24,319 nucleotides of DNA, taken from positions 1 to 24,319 of the forward strand of contig JAGLRT010000012.1 of the NCBI GenBank assembly GCA_023136155.1, written 5' to 3'. The notes under the pieces are model-generated. The model was not told the DNA's origin. It did not search any database and was given only the letters and a program-made list of their open reading frames with translations. The position numbers and the translations under genes were made by a program. Positions 1 through 8,037 of the stretch are shown here, piece after piece; positions within the stretch are counted from its first letter, which is position 1, and each line of letters opens with the position of its first letter. This DNA comes from Methanosarcinales archaeon. Lineage in GTDB: Archaea > Halobacteriota > Methanosarcinia > Methanosarcinales > Methanocomedenaceae.

Positions 1-435
1 GAAGAGCTTAGTGAAGAAGAGGCATTGAAACTTGTTGAGAGTGCAGTTGTTACAGGACGGGAAGGATTTTTCTGCATTAAATCAAATGAGGATTTGACAC
101 TTGAACAGGCGCTACAAACATATAGAAAAAAGGATTCTATTGAGAAAATAATGCATTCATTGAAGAACGAAATTGAAATTAAGCCTTTACGAGTGTGGTC
201 GGAGCATAGCATTTATGGCGCATTGATAATTGGCTTTATTGCTCAATTATTTATTTCGCTGATACGGTATGAACAGAAGGAGCTCAAGCATACATCAACA
301 AAATTCATCAAAAAAAGTCTGATGAATTTGACAGTTACGATGGATTATATGAAAAATGGTGTGAAAAATATGATTTATGCGAATTTTGACCCCATAAATT
401 CACTGATTTTAAGGCAAATACAGGGTATTTCGTAG
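1..435 (+). mobile_element. C-terminal part of an IS1634-like (IS4-type DDE) transposase, cut by the window edge
   Basis: The reading frame is open from base 1, so the gene starts outside the window; the first in-frame TTG at 25 is not a real start. The visible part is the end of a DDE transposase. It holds the third catalytic acidic region in the arrangement TYRKKDSIEKIMHSLKNE (the Y..R......E/K signature of IS4-like enzymes), followed by the hydrophobic stretch GALIIGFIAQLFISLIRYE typical of the IS1634 group. It ends with TAG at 433-435. The left end of the element is not visible. No clear terminal inverted repeat could be identified downstream, although CTGTCAAA occurs twice (near 458 and 539) and may mark the right end. 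Family assignment is from motif recognition; the exact IS name cannot be given. Confidence 0.75.
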
Positions 436-683
436 ATTTTCAGTTGAATTTTTGTAAACTGTCAAATGGTTTTTCCTGATAAAAATCGGGAATTTTTAGA
501 TAAAAGGAGGGGACCTTTTCTTTAGAAAATAGTGAAATCTGTCAAACTTGGGCTCCAATGTGTTGACTATGGACAAGTTATTAAAATAAGGGAAGAAGGG
601 AAAATCAAGAAAAGCCCCCTAAAAATAACCTTTTCTAAATTAGTCAATTCTAAAATAGTTAATCTGCAAATATTTCAAGCCCT
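436..683. other. AT-rich spacer between transposase and hisD
   Basis: No credible gene is seen here. The stretch contains the presumed right end of the upstream insertion sequence, including two copies of CTGTCAAA about 80 bases apart, and a purine-rich run AAAAGGAGGGGACC near 502-515. The latter resembles a ribosome-binding site but is not followed by an open frame. Confidence 0.4.
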
Positions 684-693
684 GTATAAAAAC
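684..693 (+). promoter_or_regulatory. TATA-like box for hisD
   Basis: GTATAAAAAC lies about 43 bases before the hisD ATG. A start site about 25 bases downstream would leave a leader of roughly 18 bases. This is inferred from archaeal box A spacing only. Confidence 0.4.
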
Positions 694-730
694 AAATATT
701 ATTAACTTTCACCCCATTAGCAGGGTACAT

Positions 731-2005
731 ATGATACACAAGCACCTCAACGACCTTACAGTACAGGAATCAAAACGCTTGCTTGACAGGGCAGGCGGGA
801 TACAGGATGTTACAGAAACAGTATCCGATATCCTTGGGGATGTAAAGACCAAGGGCGATGCTGCTCTCCGGCAGTACACGAAACAGTTCGATGGGGTGGG
901 TATTGATGATATTGAAGTGGATAGTGGAACAATAGAAGCAGCATTTGGTACTGTTGACCCTGACCTTTTAGAGCAACTCAGGACCGCAGCCGACAATATC
1001 CGTACTTTCCACAGGGCACAGTTGGGTGAATCCCAGTGGTTCATGGAATCTTCACCCGGCATTACGCTGGGACAGAAAACCACACCCTTAGCCGTGGTCG
1101 GTGCATATGTACCGGGCGGCAGGGCATCATACCCGTCCACTGCGCTTATGACCGTTATTCCTGCAAAGGTGGCAGGAGTTAAGAACGTGGTCATATGCAC
1201 CCCGCCCGGACCGGACGGGGTAAATCCGCTAACACTGGCGGCAGCACACATTGCCGGGGCTGACCACGTCTACCAGGTGGGCGGGGTGCAGGCCGTGGGT
1301 GCCATGGCATACGGCACCGAAACCGTGCCTGCAGTTGATAAGATAGTGGGCCCGGGGAACGTGTATGTAACGGCTGCCAAGATGATGGTCAGGGACCGTT
1401 GCGAGATTGATTTCCCAGCCGGGCCCAGTGAAGTGCTTATTATAGCTGATGACACGGCAAACCCCCTTTTCATTGCTGCTGACATGTTGGCCCAGGCCGA
1501 GCATGACCCCAATGCCGTATCTGTGCTGGTTAGTACATCATCGGATGTGGCAAAAAGTGTGAATACCAGCCTGCTTGAGATGGCCGGGACTGCAGTCAGA
1601 AAGGAGATTATTCAGCAGTCACTGGAAAATGCGGCAATATTGGTTGTGGATTCACTTGAAGATTGTATAGATTATTCTAATAAATTTGCTCCAGAACACC
1701 TTGAAATAATTACTGCTGATGACGAAAAGGTACTTGATAAAATAACCAATGCAGGTTCTATCTTCATGGGACAATATACCCCAGTTTCGGTTGGAGATTA
1801 TGCCTCCGGTACCAACCATGTGCTGCCGACTGCAGGGTACGTGAGGATTTATTCCGGGCTTAACGTGGACCATTTTGTAAAGAAGTCCACAATCCAGAAG
1901 TTGAGCAGGGAAGGACTGGCTAAACTTGAAGGTACTATTACCTCACTGGCTGAAGCTGAAGGGTTGAATGCACATGCTGATGCTGTGAGAAAACGACTGT
2001 CCTGA
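731..2005 (+). CDS. hisD: Histidinol dehydrogenase
   Basis: This enzyme makes the last two oxidation steps of histidine synthesis, L-histidinol to L-histidinal to L-histidine, with NAD and zinc in the cytoplasm. The 424-residue protein has the family's normal length. Visible motifs are VGAYVPGGRASYPST (residues 123-137), VGGVQAVGAMAYGTETV (183-199) with IVGPGN, AQAEHDP (254-260), APEHLE (320-325) and VGDYASGTNH (354-363). Gln255, His258, Asp356 and His415 match the known zinc ligands, and Glu322-His323 the catalytic base pair. The ATG at 731 gives the expected N-terminus. The gene stands alone, between an IS1634-like transposase end and an IS21 relic, and is far from hisI in this window; no other his gene is adjacent. 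It looks intact. Confidence 0.97.
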   Translation: MIHKHLNDLTVQESKRLLDRAGGIQDVTETVSDILGDVKTKGDAALRQYTKQFDGVGIDDIEVDSGTIEAAFGTVDPDLLEQLRTAADNIRTFHRAQLGESQWFMESSPGITLGQKTTPLAVVGAYVPGGRASYPSTALMTVIPAKVAGVKNVVICTPPGPDGVNPLTLAAAHIAGADHVYQVGGVQAVGAMAYGTETVPAVDKIVGPGNVYVTAAKMMVRDRCEIDFPAGPSEVLIIADDTANPLFIAADMLAQAEHDPNAVSVLVSTSSDVAKSVNTSLLEMAGTAVRKEIIQQSLENAAILVVDSLEDCIDYSNKFAPEHLEIITADDEKVLDKITNAGSIFMGQYTPVSVGDYASGTNHVLPTAGYVRIYSGLNVDHFVKKSTIQKLSREGLAKLEGTITSLAEAEGLNAHADAVRKRLS

Positions 2006-2025
2006 TATCAGCCTGTATGTGCCTG

Positions 2026-2140
2026 TTTTTTTCACAGTGTTTCTCGATAAATCGAGTTTCTTTGCAATTGGCCTTGTTCCCATTTTGGGATTTCGCTTCT
2101 TTAAGTTCCTCATTGTTATCCAATTTTACATTGAGATCAC
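2026..2140 (-). pseudogene. Relic of IS21 istA (N-terminal helix-turn-helix only)
   Basis: Read from GTG at 2140, with GGAGG a few bases upstream (2147-2154), the minus strand gives VISM*NWIT, then MRNLKKRNPKMGTRPIAKKL, then DLSRNTVKK. This is the N-terminal helix-turn-helix of an IS21-family IstA transposase, typically ending in an (I)SRNTVRKY motif. One in-frame stop interrupts it and homology ends right after NTVKK, about 20 bases from the end of hisD. The rest of istA and all of istB are missing. The terminal repeats of the element lie just upstream on the same strand, so this is the left end of a dead copy. Confidence 0.7.
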
Positions 2141-2183
2141 CCAAAACCTCCTGCAATTAAAAAGGAGGATTTTAGCATATAGG

Positions 2184-2250
2184 GTGGGTCAATTTTCAAT
2201 GGGAAAAGTGGGTCAATTTCAGGTGGGAATTTTCAAACTCTGGACCCACG
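2184..2250 (-). repeat. Multiple terminal repeats of an IS21-family left end
   Basis: The plus strand carries GTGGGTCAATTTTC at 2184, GTGGGTCAATTTC at 2209 and GTGGGAATTTTC at 2223, with an oppositely oriented GGACCCAC at 2243. Read on the minus strand these are repeated GAAAATTGACCCAC units, the pattern found at IS21-family ends. They sit just ahead of the istA relic. Confidence 0.65.
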
Positions 2251-2377
2251 ATTTATGAAAATAAGTAATCTTTTCCGGCATGTAAAGGAATTGGTGGAAA
2301 ATATTGAACCCTAACCTTAGACTGCAAAGATTATTTACCATTTGAACTAAATCCCTATGCAAGAGATGATGTAGTAA

Positions 2378-2746
2378 ATGGCTGGAACTATTACGACCAA
2401 TGGTCCTGAAAAAAAGGAGAGTATTATACCCTACGAACTTTCACCAGACATGGATATTAAAGTAAAAAAAGCAATGCATGAGAACGTAAGTATAGCTGCA
2501 TCTTTGTTCAAAGTGCTTGCCGACCCTGTAAGGCTCAGAATTCTTAAAGCTCTGGAAGTATGTGACCTGTGCGTGTGTGTGCTTGTAGAGATTACAGACT
2601 ATAAGTATCCTGCATTGTCCTATCACCTCAAACTGTTAAAGGATGCGGGGCTGGTTGAATCCAAACGAGAAGGCAGTTTCCAGACATATTACCTTACAGA
2701 ATTTGGATATAAGACAGCTGAATCATTAGGTAGCCTGATAAGGTAA
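2378..2746 (+). CDS. ArsR/SmtB-type winged helix transcription regulator
   Basis: This 122-residue protein has an ArsR-type winged helix. It begins with LFKVLADPVRLRILKALE (about residues 43-60), the ArsR entry helix, followed by EVCDLCVCVLVEI (60-72), then the recognition region YPALSYHLKLLKDAGLV and the wing ESKREGSFQTYYLT. The Cys-rich CxxCxC stretch in the third helix resembles the ELCVCDL metal-sensing site of ArsR/CadC proteins, so thiol-bound metal or metalloid sensing is plausible but unproven. An N-terminal extension of about 40 residues is polar and unlike the core. No efflux or methyltransferase gene is next to it; the following gene is convergent, so the regulon is unknown. The start at 2378 is the first ATG and has AGAGATGATG upstream. 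Confidence 0.88.
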   Translation: MAGTITTNGPEKKESIIPYELSPDMDIKVKKAMHENVSIAASLFKVLADPVRLRILKALEVCDLCVCVLVEITDYKYPALSYHLKLLKDAGLVESKREGSFQTYYLTEFGYKTAESLGSLIR

Positions 2747-3042
2747 ATACACCATGCCAGGCGTTCTGAAAAACTAATTTTCACGATACCTTGAAGTTCT
2801 GAGAGTTTCCAACACACGAAATTAACATCTTAATATCCTTAAATTTTGTGCATACCTACATGGAAATCCACATATTTCACTGAAAGTTCACTAAAAACGT
2901 GTTTTTAAGCACCAATTTCTGCATTTTTCGTGCCCACTACGAATTGATTTGCCCCTTGAATCCCATTTTTCAGTATTCCTTATAATTTTTTAGGACCAGT
3001 TTTTACTCAGGCACAGTATCCCTTTTCAATCAGTTTTTTGTT

Positions 3043-3621
3043 TTAATCTTCATGAAATATCTGGCCTTCAAATGCAAACACTTCAGTATCGACTTCTAAC
3101 CATGCATCAAAGAACAATCCTGCCTTCATACAGGTCTGGCCCAGGAATTCCTCCGAATCAAACCCATGCTCCACAGCCACCTGCGGCAGCAACAACCCTG
3201 AATACCCCCTTCTCTGTATTATAAGACCGTGTCTGCCGACCTCAATTTTACCCGGAAGTTCACTTTTTTTTCCTTCCAGGCGCTCGGGCATGGTAAGCAC
3301 CGTAATTTCTATCTCAATAGTCCCCATTTCCCCAGGGGTCACTGGGTTGAACCTGGGGTCTTCTGTGGCCGCATTGATCGCAGAAATGATGATTGCATCG
3401 CTCAGCGGCATAACCGGATACGGACGGCCAATACAACCTCTCAGTTCCTTTCCAGTATCGTAACGATTGTTCAGTGTTACGAACACACCCCTGTTCTCAT
3501 AGAACACAGATGGCAGGTCCTCCGCTCTAATGGTCTGACTGCTGGCCAAATATTCTTGAATGGCCCTGCGCGCCATATCAAGCGCCATATTTCCTTCTTC
3601 TTTATTGAGCAATTCAGTCAT
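3043..3621 (-). CDS. AMMECR1-domain protein
   Basis: The protein belongs to the AMMECR1 family, found in archaea, some bacteria and eukaryotes, and of unknown biochemical function. In many prokaryotes it is linked with Memo-like and radical SAM proteins. The signature LRGCIGRPYP appears around residues 61-70, followed by AINAATEDPRFNPVT, IEIEITVLT, GRHGLIIQRRGYSGLLLPQV and an end with AWLEVDTEVFAFEGQIF, so the full domain is present in 192 residues. The start at 3621 matches the family's normal N-terminus; an internal ATG at 3588, with AAGGA close before it, is an alternative. The gene lies 19 bases after the PAN stop on the same strand, so the two are probably cotranscribed. No Memo gene is visible here. 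Confidence 0.93.
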   Translation of the reverse strand: MTELLNKEEGNMALDMARRAIQEYLASSQTIRAEDLPSVFYENRGVFVTLNNRYDTGKELRGCIGRPYPVMPLSDAIIISAINAATEDPRFNPVTPGEMGTIEIEITVLTMPERLEGKKSELPGKIEVGRHGLIIQRRGYSGLLLPQVAVEHGFDSEEFLGQTCMKAGLFFDAWLEVDTEVFAFEGQIFHED

Positions 3622-3640
3622 ATTTTATCAGTAAGCTGGC

Positions 3641-4864
3641 CTATACGAACATACCAGAGGGGACATCTTCCTTCTCTTCCACAATGATCTTATGATATGC
3701 ATCCATGAAATCTGTCATCATTATTTTCTTATCCCGCCTGCGTATCACAAACATACCAGCTTCCGTCACAATGGCCTTGATGTCAGCACCGCTCAGTTCC
3801 TCAGTAAGTTTTACCAGTTTGTCGAAATCAACGCTATCATCCAATGCCATTTTCCTGGTATGTATCTTGAATATCTCTAACCGTCCTTTCTCATCCGGCA
3901 TTGGTATCTCAATAATCCTGTCAAACCGCCCGGGCCGCAACAAGGCAGGGTCCAGCAGGTCAATACGGTTGGTTGCGGCAATAATCTTAACATCGCCCCG
4001 TTCTTCAAACCCGTCAAGTTCAGCAAGCAATTGTATCATGGTTCGATTTACTTCAGCAGAACCAGTGGTACCATCATGTGTCCTGCGTCCTCCCACGGCA
4101 TCTATCTCATCAATGAACACGATACTGGGCGACTTATCTTTAGCCATCTGGAACACGTCACGCACTAGCCGCGCACCTTCACCCACATACTTCTGTACCA
4201 GTTCGGAACCCGACATCCTGATAAATGTAGCATGTGCCCTGCTGGCCACAGCCTTTGCAATGAGTGTCTTGCCGCTGCCGGGCGGGCCGTACAGTAATAT
4301 GCCTTTGGGTGGCTCCACACCTACATCTATGAACGTCTGCGGGTCTGTAAGTGGCAGTTCAACGGTCTCGATAACTTCCTCTATCTCTTCATCAAGACCG
4401 CCTATGGAATTATAATCAGTATCCGGAGCTTCAATAAGTTCCATCACTCTGGCCCGCATGTCTGCGGGTTTGGACAGTAAATTGACAATACTAAAACCGT
4501 TGTTCACAGCTACTCTCATCCCTGCTTCCAGTTTCCTTTTCATTTCAAGTGGAATGTCAATTAGTACTTCCTGGTTGCTTCCATGCTGGCGCAGCAGGGC
4601 AGTGTCATCCAGTACCTCCATCACAGATGCAATGAACAGCGGGGGACGTTTCAATTCTTCAATCTGCTCATTCAATTTCTGAATATTCTGGAGATAACTA
4701 CTGCTTGCTACAGCAGCATCGAGAAGTCTGGTCTGAAGCTGGTTGTTCTGTTCTTCTGCTTGCTCGAGCTTATTTCGTAATATCTCGATATCATTTTCTG
4801 TGTCCATTTTGTAAGAATTTACAAAATCTGGTTTATTTGATGATTGAGTAATTGTATTATCCAT
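3641..4864 (-). CDS. pan: Proteasome-activating nucleotidase PAN
   Basis: PAN is the hexameric AAA ATPase that unfolds substrates and feeds them to the archaeal 20S proteasome. From the ATG at 4864 the protein has 407 residues. It has an N-terminal coiled coil (about 20-75, rich in E, Q, L), an OB-like domain (about 76-135), and an AAA domain with Walker A GPPGSGKT (193-200), Walker B IVFIDEID (248-255), sensor Asn in ATNRIDLLDPALLRPGRFDR, and a C-terminal helical lid. The last residues, SGMFV, form an HbYX-like tail with Phe in place of Tyr. A TTG at 4883-4885 extends the frame, and an ATG at 4807 is another candidate; 4864 is preferred because a TATA-like box lies 29 bases upstream, which suggests a leaderless message. 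AMMECR1 follows on the same strand. Confidence 0.95.
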   Translation of the reverse strand: MDNTITQSSNKPDFVNSYKMDTENDIEILRNKLEQAEEQNNQLQTRLLDAAVASSSYLQNIQKLNEQIEELKRPPLFIASVMEVLDDTALLRQHGSNQEVLIDIPLEMKRKLEAGMRVAVNNGFSIVNLLSKPADMRARVMELIEAPDTDYNSIGGLDEEIEEVIETVELPLTDPQTFIDVGVEPPKGILLYGPPGSGKTLIAKAVASRAHATFIRMSGSELVQKYVGEGARLVRDVFQMAKDKSPSIVFIDEIDAVGGRRTHDGTTGSAEVNRTMIQLLAELDGFEERGDVKIIAATNRIDLLDPALLRPGRFDRIIEIPMPDEKGRLEIFKIHTRKMALDDSVDFDKLVKLTEELSGADIKAIVTEAGMFVIRRRDKKIMMTDFMDAYHKIIVEEKEDVPSGMFV

Positions 4865-4888
4865 ATAGTATCGAATGTGATACAATCT

Positions 4889-4896
4889 GATATAAA
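4889..4896 (-). promoter_or_regulatory. TATA box for pan
   Basis: On the minus strand the bases read TTTATATC, a good archaeal box A, centred about 29 bases before the ATG at 4864. The expected start site falls almost at that ATG, so the pan transcript may lack a leader. Confidence 0.55.
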
Positions 4897-4913
4897 CGTT
4901 ATTAAGTCAACAA

Positions 4914-4927
4914 ATATATCGATATAT
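4914..4927. promoter_or_regulatory. 14-bp perfect palindrome between pan and the KaiC-like gene
   Basis: ATATATCGATATAT is a perfect palindrome about 20 bases upstream of the pan TATA box, in the roughly 240-base divergent region shared with the KaiC-like gene. It could be a regulator site, but the region is AT-rich and such palindromes also arise by chance. Confidence 0.25.
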
Positions 4928-5102
4928 AATTTTATTTATATATTAGTTTAATCACTAGCTAAAGATGACATAATTCAGCACATACAATCTAAAATTTTAA
5001 ATATATGATGTGACTTATTGCACTAAAAATCTTACTCATGATGTGTTAATAATCATTTAAGTTTTTAATATTTGCAATAGTAAAACTCAAGGGAGATTCA
5101 TA

Positions 5103-5870
5103 ATGGCAGGCCATGTAACTAATTTAAGCAAACCGGATGCACGCGTTCCGACTGGAGTGGAAGGTTTTGACGAACTGTGCCATGGTGGGTTTTTGAAGGA
5201 TCGCACATATCTGATATCAGGTACTTCTGGTGCAGGAAAGACAATATTTGGTCTTCAGTTTCTGTACAATGGAATAACCAAGTATGGAGAGAACGGCATA
5301 TTTGTGGCAACAGAGGAACGACCTGAACAGATCAGGGAAAATGCTATGGTGTTTGGCTGGGATTTCAAGAAACTTGAAGATGAAGGGCGCCTTGCCATCA
5401 TTGATGTTGCCTCAACAAAGATCGGTATACCTTCCCAGGAGAAATACGTTGATGTAAGACCTTTTGATATGCGTTCAATGATGGACCATATCATAATGAT
5501 TCAGGAAGAACTTGATGCCAGGAGGGCAGTGGTGGATTCAACCACTTCCATTGGTTTTTATCTCCAGGACCCGGCAAAGATACGTGTTGAGCTGTTGAAA
5601 CTGTCCACCACCCTGGAAATCCTGGGCTTGACCTCATTAATGACATCTGAAATTGTGGATGATGACCATCCAAGCCGTTTCGGTGTGGAGAATTTTGTGA
5701 CCGAAGGCACCATAGCCCTGTACTATAAAAGAATTGAGAATGTAAGGGTACGCAGCATGGAGATATATAAGATGCGTGGTTCAGACCACAGCAAGAAGAT
5801 CCATCCTTACGATATCAACACCGATGGCATCGTAGTCCATCCTCACGAAGAGGTCTATGTGGTATTTTAA
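5103..5870 (+). CDS. Single-domain KaiC/RadA-like ATPase
   Basis: This 255-residue protein is a one-domain member of the KaiC family, RecA-fold ATPases common in archaea and often tied to signalling or motility, with most roles unknown. It shows the KaiC entry PTGVEGFDELCHGGF (16-30), Walker A GTSGAGKT (40-47), the double acidic motif EERPEQ (71-76), Walker B-like RRAVVDSTTS (140-149) ending a beta strand, and the late motif YKMRGSDHS. It lacks a second KaiC domain, so it is not a circadian clock KaiC. GGGAG at 5091-5095 serves the ATG at 5103, and a TATA-like TTTTTAATATTT lies at 5062-5073. It is divergent from pan and followed by a T-rich stretch near 5918. Its partner is not evident. Confidence 0.9.
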   Translation: MAGHVTNLSKPDARVPTGVEGFDELCHGGFLKDRTYLISGTSGAGKTIFGLQFLYNGITKYGENGIFVATEERPEQIRENAMVFGWDFKKLEDEGRLAIIDVASTKIGIPSQEKYVDVRPFDMRSMMDHIIMIQEELDARRAVVDSTTSIGFYLQDPAKIRVELLKLSTTLEILGLTSLMTSEIVDDDHPSRFGVENFVTEGTIALYYKRIENVRVRSMEIYKMRGSDHSKKIHPYDINTDGIVVHPHEEVYVVF

Positions 5871-6059
5871 GTATAATCTACTTATAAATGGCAGCGGTTT
5901 TAATACCAGCTGTCCGTTTTTTTAAAATTCAGGTTTTATTCTGCGAACTGCTCTTCATGTCTGCATTCTATACATTTGTAGATAACCAGTTTCCGGCCAA
6001 GATGGTCAGATTGTTTTCCAGTTGGGTACCTGAACAGATTAAATCTACCTTCACATTAT

Positions 6060-6440
6060 TTAGTAAACATCCTCAGGATTGAATACCTTATCGCTGACCA
6101 CGTCACCGTCAATTGTGCGGTAGAAACACGACCTGTAGCCGGTATGGCAAGCTCCGCCGCCTAATTGTTCAACTTTCATCAACACAGCATCGGCATCGCA
6201 GTCAATGTACATTTCATGTACCATCTGGACATGTCCCGAACTCTCGCCCTTTAGCCATTGTTTACCCCGACTGCGACTGTAGTAATGTGCCTTACCGGTA
6301 TCCACAGTCTTTTCCAGGGCTTCAAGGTTCATAAAGGCAAGCATCAATATATCGTTGGTCTGATAATCCTGGGCTATTGCAGTAATAAGCCCCTTATCAT
6401 CAAATTTTAGTTCTTTGCGTATCTCATCTGATATTTTCAT
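6060..6440 (-). CDS. hisI: Phosphoribosyl-AMP cyclohydrolase
   Basis: The enzyme opens the purine ring of phosphoribosyl-AMP, the third step of histidine synthesis. The 126-residue protein is the single-domain archaeal form without the HisE pyrophosphohydrolase domain. Visible signatures are LMLAFMNLEAL (32-42), HYYSRSRGKQWLKGESSGH (52-70), the metal-binding DCDADA (80-85), and GGGACHTGYRSCFYR (94-108). Cys81, Cys98 and Cys105 fit the zinc site and Asp80, Asp82 and Asp84 the magnesium site. The ATG at 6440 has AAGGA seven bases upstream. The gene is divergent from the Trm5-like gene and stands apart from other his genes. Confidence 0.96.
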   Translation of the reverse strand: MKISDEIRKELKFDDKGLITAIAQDYQTNDILMLAFMNLEALEKTVDTGKAHYYSRSRGKQWLKGESSGHVQMVHEMYIDCDADAVLMKVEQLGGGACHTGYRSCFYRTIDGDVVSDKVFNPEDVY

Positions 6441-6497
6441 CGCACTTCCTTATGCTTTATAATAATAAAATCATTTGTATGAGACAAATAATGAGTA

Positions 6498-6505
6498 TTT
6501 TATAT
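6498..6505 (+). promoter_or_regulatory. TATA box for the Trm5/TYW2-like gene
   Basis: TTTTATAT is centred about 31 bases before the ATG at 6532, which fits a leaderless transcript. This argues for 6532 rather than the upstream TTG at 6475 as the start. Confidence 0.5.
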
Positions 6506-6531
6506 GCAGCCAGAACAAAGGTTTGTTTGAT

Positions 6532-7336
6532 ATGATGCTCAGGAATAAAATAAAGGACACAGACGCAGTTCCTGAAATGCTGTTGCATCTGGTTCCCAAC
6601 AGATTTGAGGTAATAGGAGATGTGGCAATTATCGCTATCCCGCATCAATTGCAGGCATACAGACATGTCATTGCAAAAACAATAACTGCGCAGCGAAAGA
6701 ACATCAAAACAGTGTTAAACAAGGTGACCATGCTGGAGGGGGAAGCACGTGTGGGCGGTTACGAAACACTTTATGGTGGCGAAACAATTACTTTGCACAG
6801 GGAATATGGCCACCTTTACCGCCTGGATGTGAGGACGGTGTTCTTCAATACTCATCTTTCGTATGAGAGATTCCGTGTTGCATCAAAAGTAAGACACGAT
6901 GAGCATGTACTGGTACCCTTTTGCGGTGTAGGCCCTTTTGTCATTCCGGCAGCAGTCCGTGGGGCTATGGTCACAGCAGTTGACAATAATCCAATGGCTT
7001 GTAAGTGGCTGGCCGGTAATGTGAGGCTAAACCAAGTTGAAAAATTCATATCCACAATCCTGGGTGATGCACAATGTATCCCACGTATGCTTAACGCAGG
7101 GTTTGACAAGACTATAATACCGTATACCATACGGAATGGACCCGTTTTTATGGGATATTGCGGGGATGGTAAGGGAGGCAGGCATTATACATTTCTATAC
7201 CTTCAAGAAGCCGCACCAGATTCCGGGCCTGGTGGAAGAGTACGAACATAACGGCCTTGAAGTTGAGTTCCATCGCAGGTGTGGGAACGTGGCACCCTGG
7301 GTAAGCCGCTGGGTGTTCGACCTGATTAAGCATTAG
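6532..7336 (+). pseudogene. Trm5/TYW2-family tRNA methyltransferase, frameshifted
   Basis: The family acts at tRNA position 37: Trm5 makes m1G37, and TYW2/Taw2 transfers the aminocarboxypropyl group in wyosine synthesis. The N-terminal part shows NRFEVIGDVAIIAIP (the D2-type domain), GYETLYGGETITLHREYG, then FFNTHLSYERFRVA and the SAM-binding FCGVGPFVIPAA and VTAVDNNPMAC. The frame holding this runs on to 7251 and degenerates after DKTIIPY. The true continuation, PYGMDPFLWDIAG then IIHFYTFKKP and an end with WVSRWVFDLIKH, lies one frame further on and stops at 7336. Dropping one base near 7126 restores a protein of about 267 residues. It lacks the D1 domain of full Trm5, so its length is closer to TYW2. 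It may be a sequencing error or a real mutation. The double ATG at 6532/6535 is the likely start. Confidence 0.8.
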
Positions 7337-7438
7337 AAAAAAATAGTTAAGTTCTTTACTTACCTGTGTTTAATAAATGTTGTTCGATATAGTTTATTTA
7401 GGACTTTGTGTCACATTTGGTTTATAAGAGGAACGAAA

Positions 7439-7999
7439 ATGAAACCTATGAAAAGTGGTTTTGGAGCTATTCGTAACTATCTTGGTTCAAAACAGGAGAA
7501 GGGGAGACGTAAAATTGCCCTGCTAGTGGACGGCCCAAATATGCTCCGCAAGGAGTTCCAGACAAACCTTGAAGGTATACGGGATGTGCTCAAAGATTAC
7601 GGTACAATAAAGATAGGCAGGGTATTCCTGAACCAATATGCTTCAGAAAAATTAGTTGAAGCCATTGAGACACAGGGCTTGGAACCTATCATCTGCAGCA
7701 GTGATGTGGATGTCAGGCTTTCCGTGGAAGGCATGGAAATGGTATTCAGTCCTGTTATTGACATTATTGCACTGGTTACCAGGGATGCCGATTTTAAACC
7801 ATTGCTTAACAAGGCAAACGAACACGGTAAGGAGACCATCCTATTCGGAGCTGAACCGGGAATGTCTATCGGGCTTAAAAATTCTGCGGACTATGTGATA
7901 ATCATGAAAGAAGGTGTTATGGGATACGAATACGATGTCGAGACCCGTGAAGGAGATAAAAAGGGCGAAAAAGGTGAACTCGACGAACCAGACGTGTAA
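7439..7999 (+). CDS. NYN (PIN-like) domain protein, TIGR00288-type
   Basis: This 186-residue protein carries the NYN domain, a PIN-like fold related to ribonucleases. Visible are IALLVDGPNMLRKE (26-39) with Asp31 and Asn34, the Asp pair in SSDVDVRL (88-95), and ALVTRDADFKPLLNKA (111-126) with Asp116 and Asp118, which make a credible acidic metal site. This suggests RNA cleavage, but the archaeal family is uncharacterised. The C-terminus (about 163-186) is a charged tail with EGDKKGEKGELDEPD. The ATG at 7439 is preferred over the upstream GTG at 7406, because AGAGGA lies just before it. A TATA-like stretch occurs near 7386-7399. It follows the Trm5-like gene by about 100 bases and converges with dph5. 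Confidence 0.87.
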   Translation: MKPMKSGFGAIRNYLGSKQEKGRRKIALLVDGPNMLRKEFQTNLEGIRDVLKDYGTIKIGRVFLNQYASEKLVEAIETQGLEPIICSSDVDVRLSVEGMEMVFSPVIDIIALVTRDADFKPLLNKANEHGKETILFGAEPGMSIGLKNSADYVIIMKEGVMGYEYDVETREGDKKGEKGELDEPDV

Positions 8000-8037
8000 A
8001 GTAATGAACCATCTGAATCACCAAAATAAGCCCGCAC

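Noticed and set aside
709..1251. 180-codon minus-strand frame across hisD
   Set aside because: It is the antisense shadow of a well-conserved gene and shows no family features.
2019..2258. 79-codon plus-strand frame
   Set aside because: It is the antisense of the IS21 relic and its terminal repeats.
3705..4415. 236-codon plus-strand frame across pan
   Set aside because: Ser/Pro-rich antisense of the AAA domain; no independent motif.
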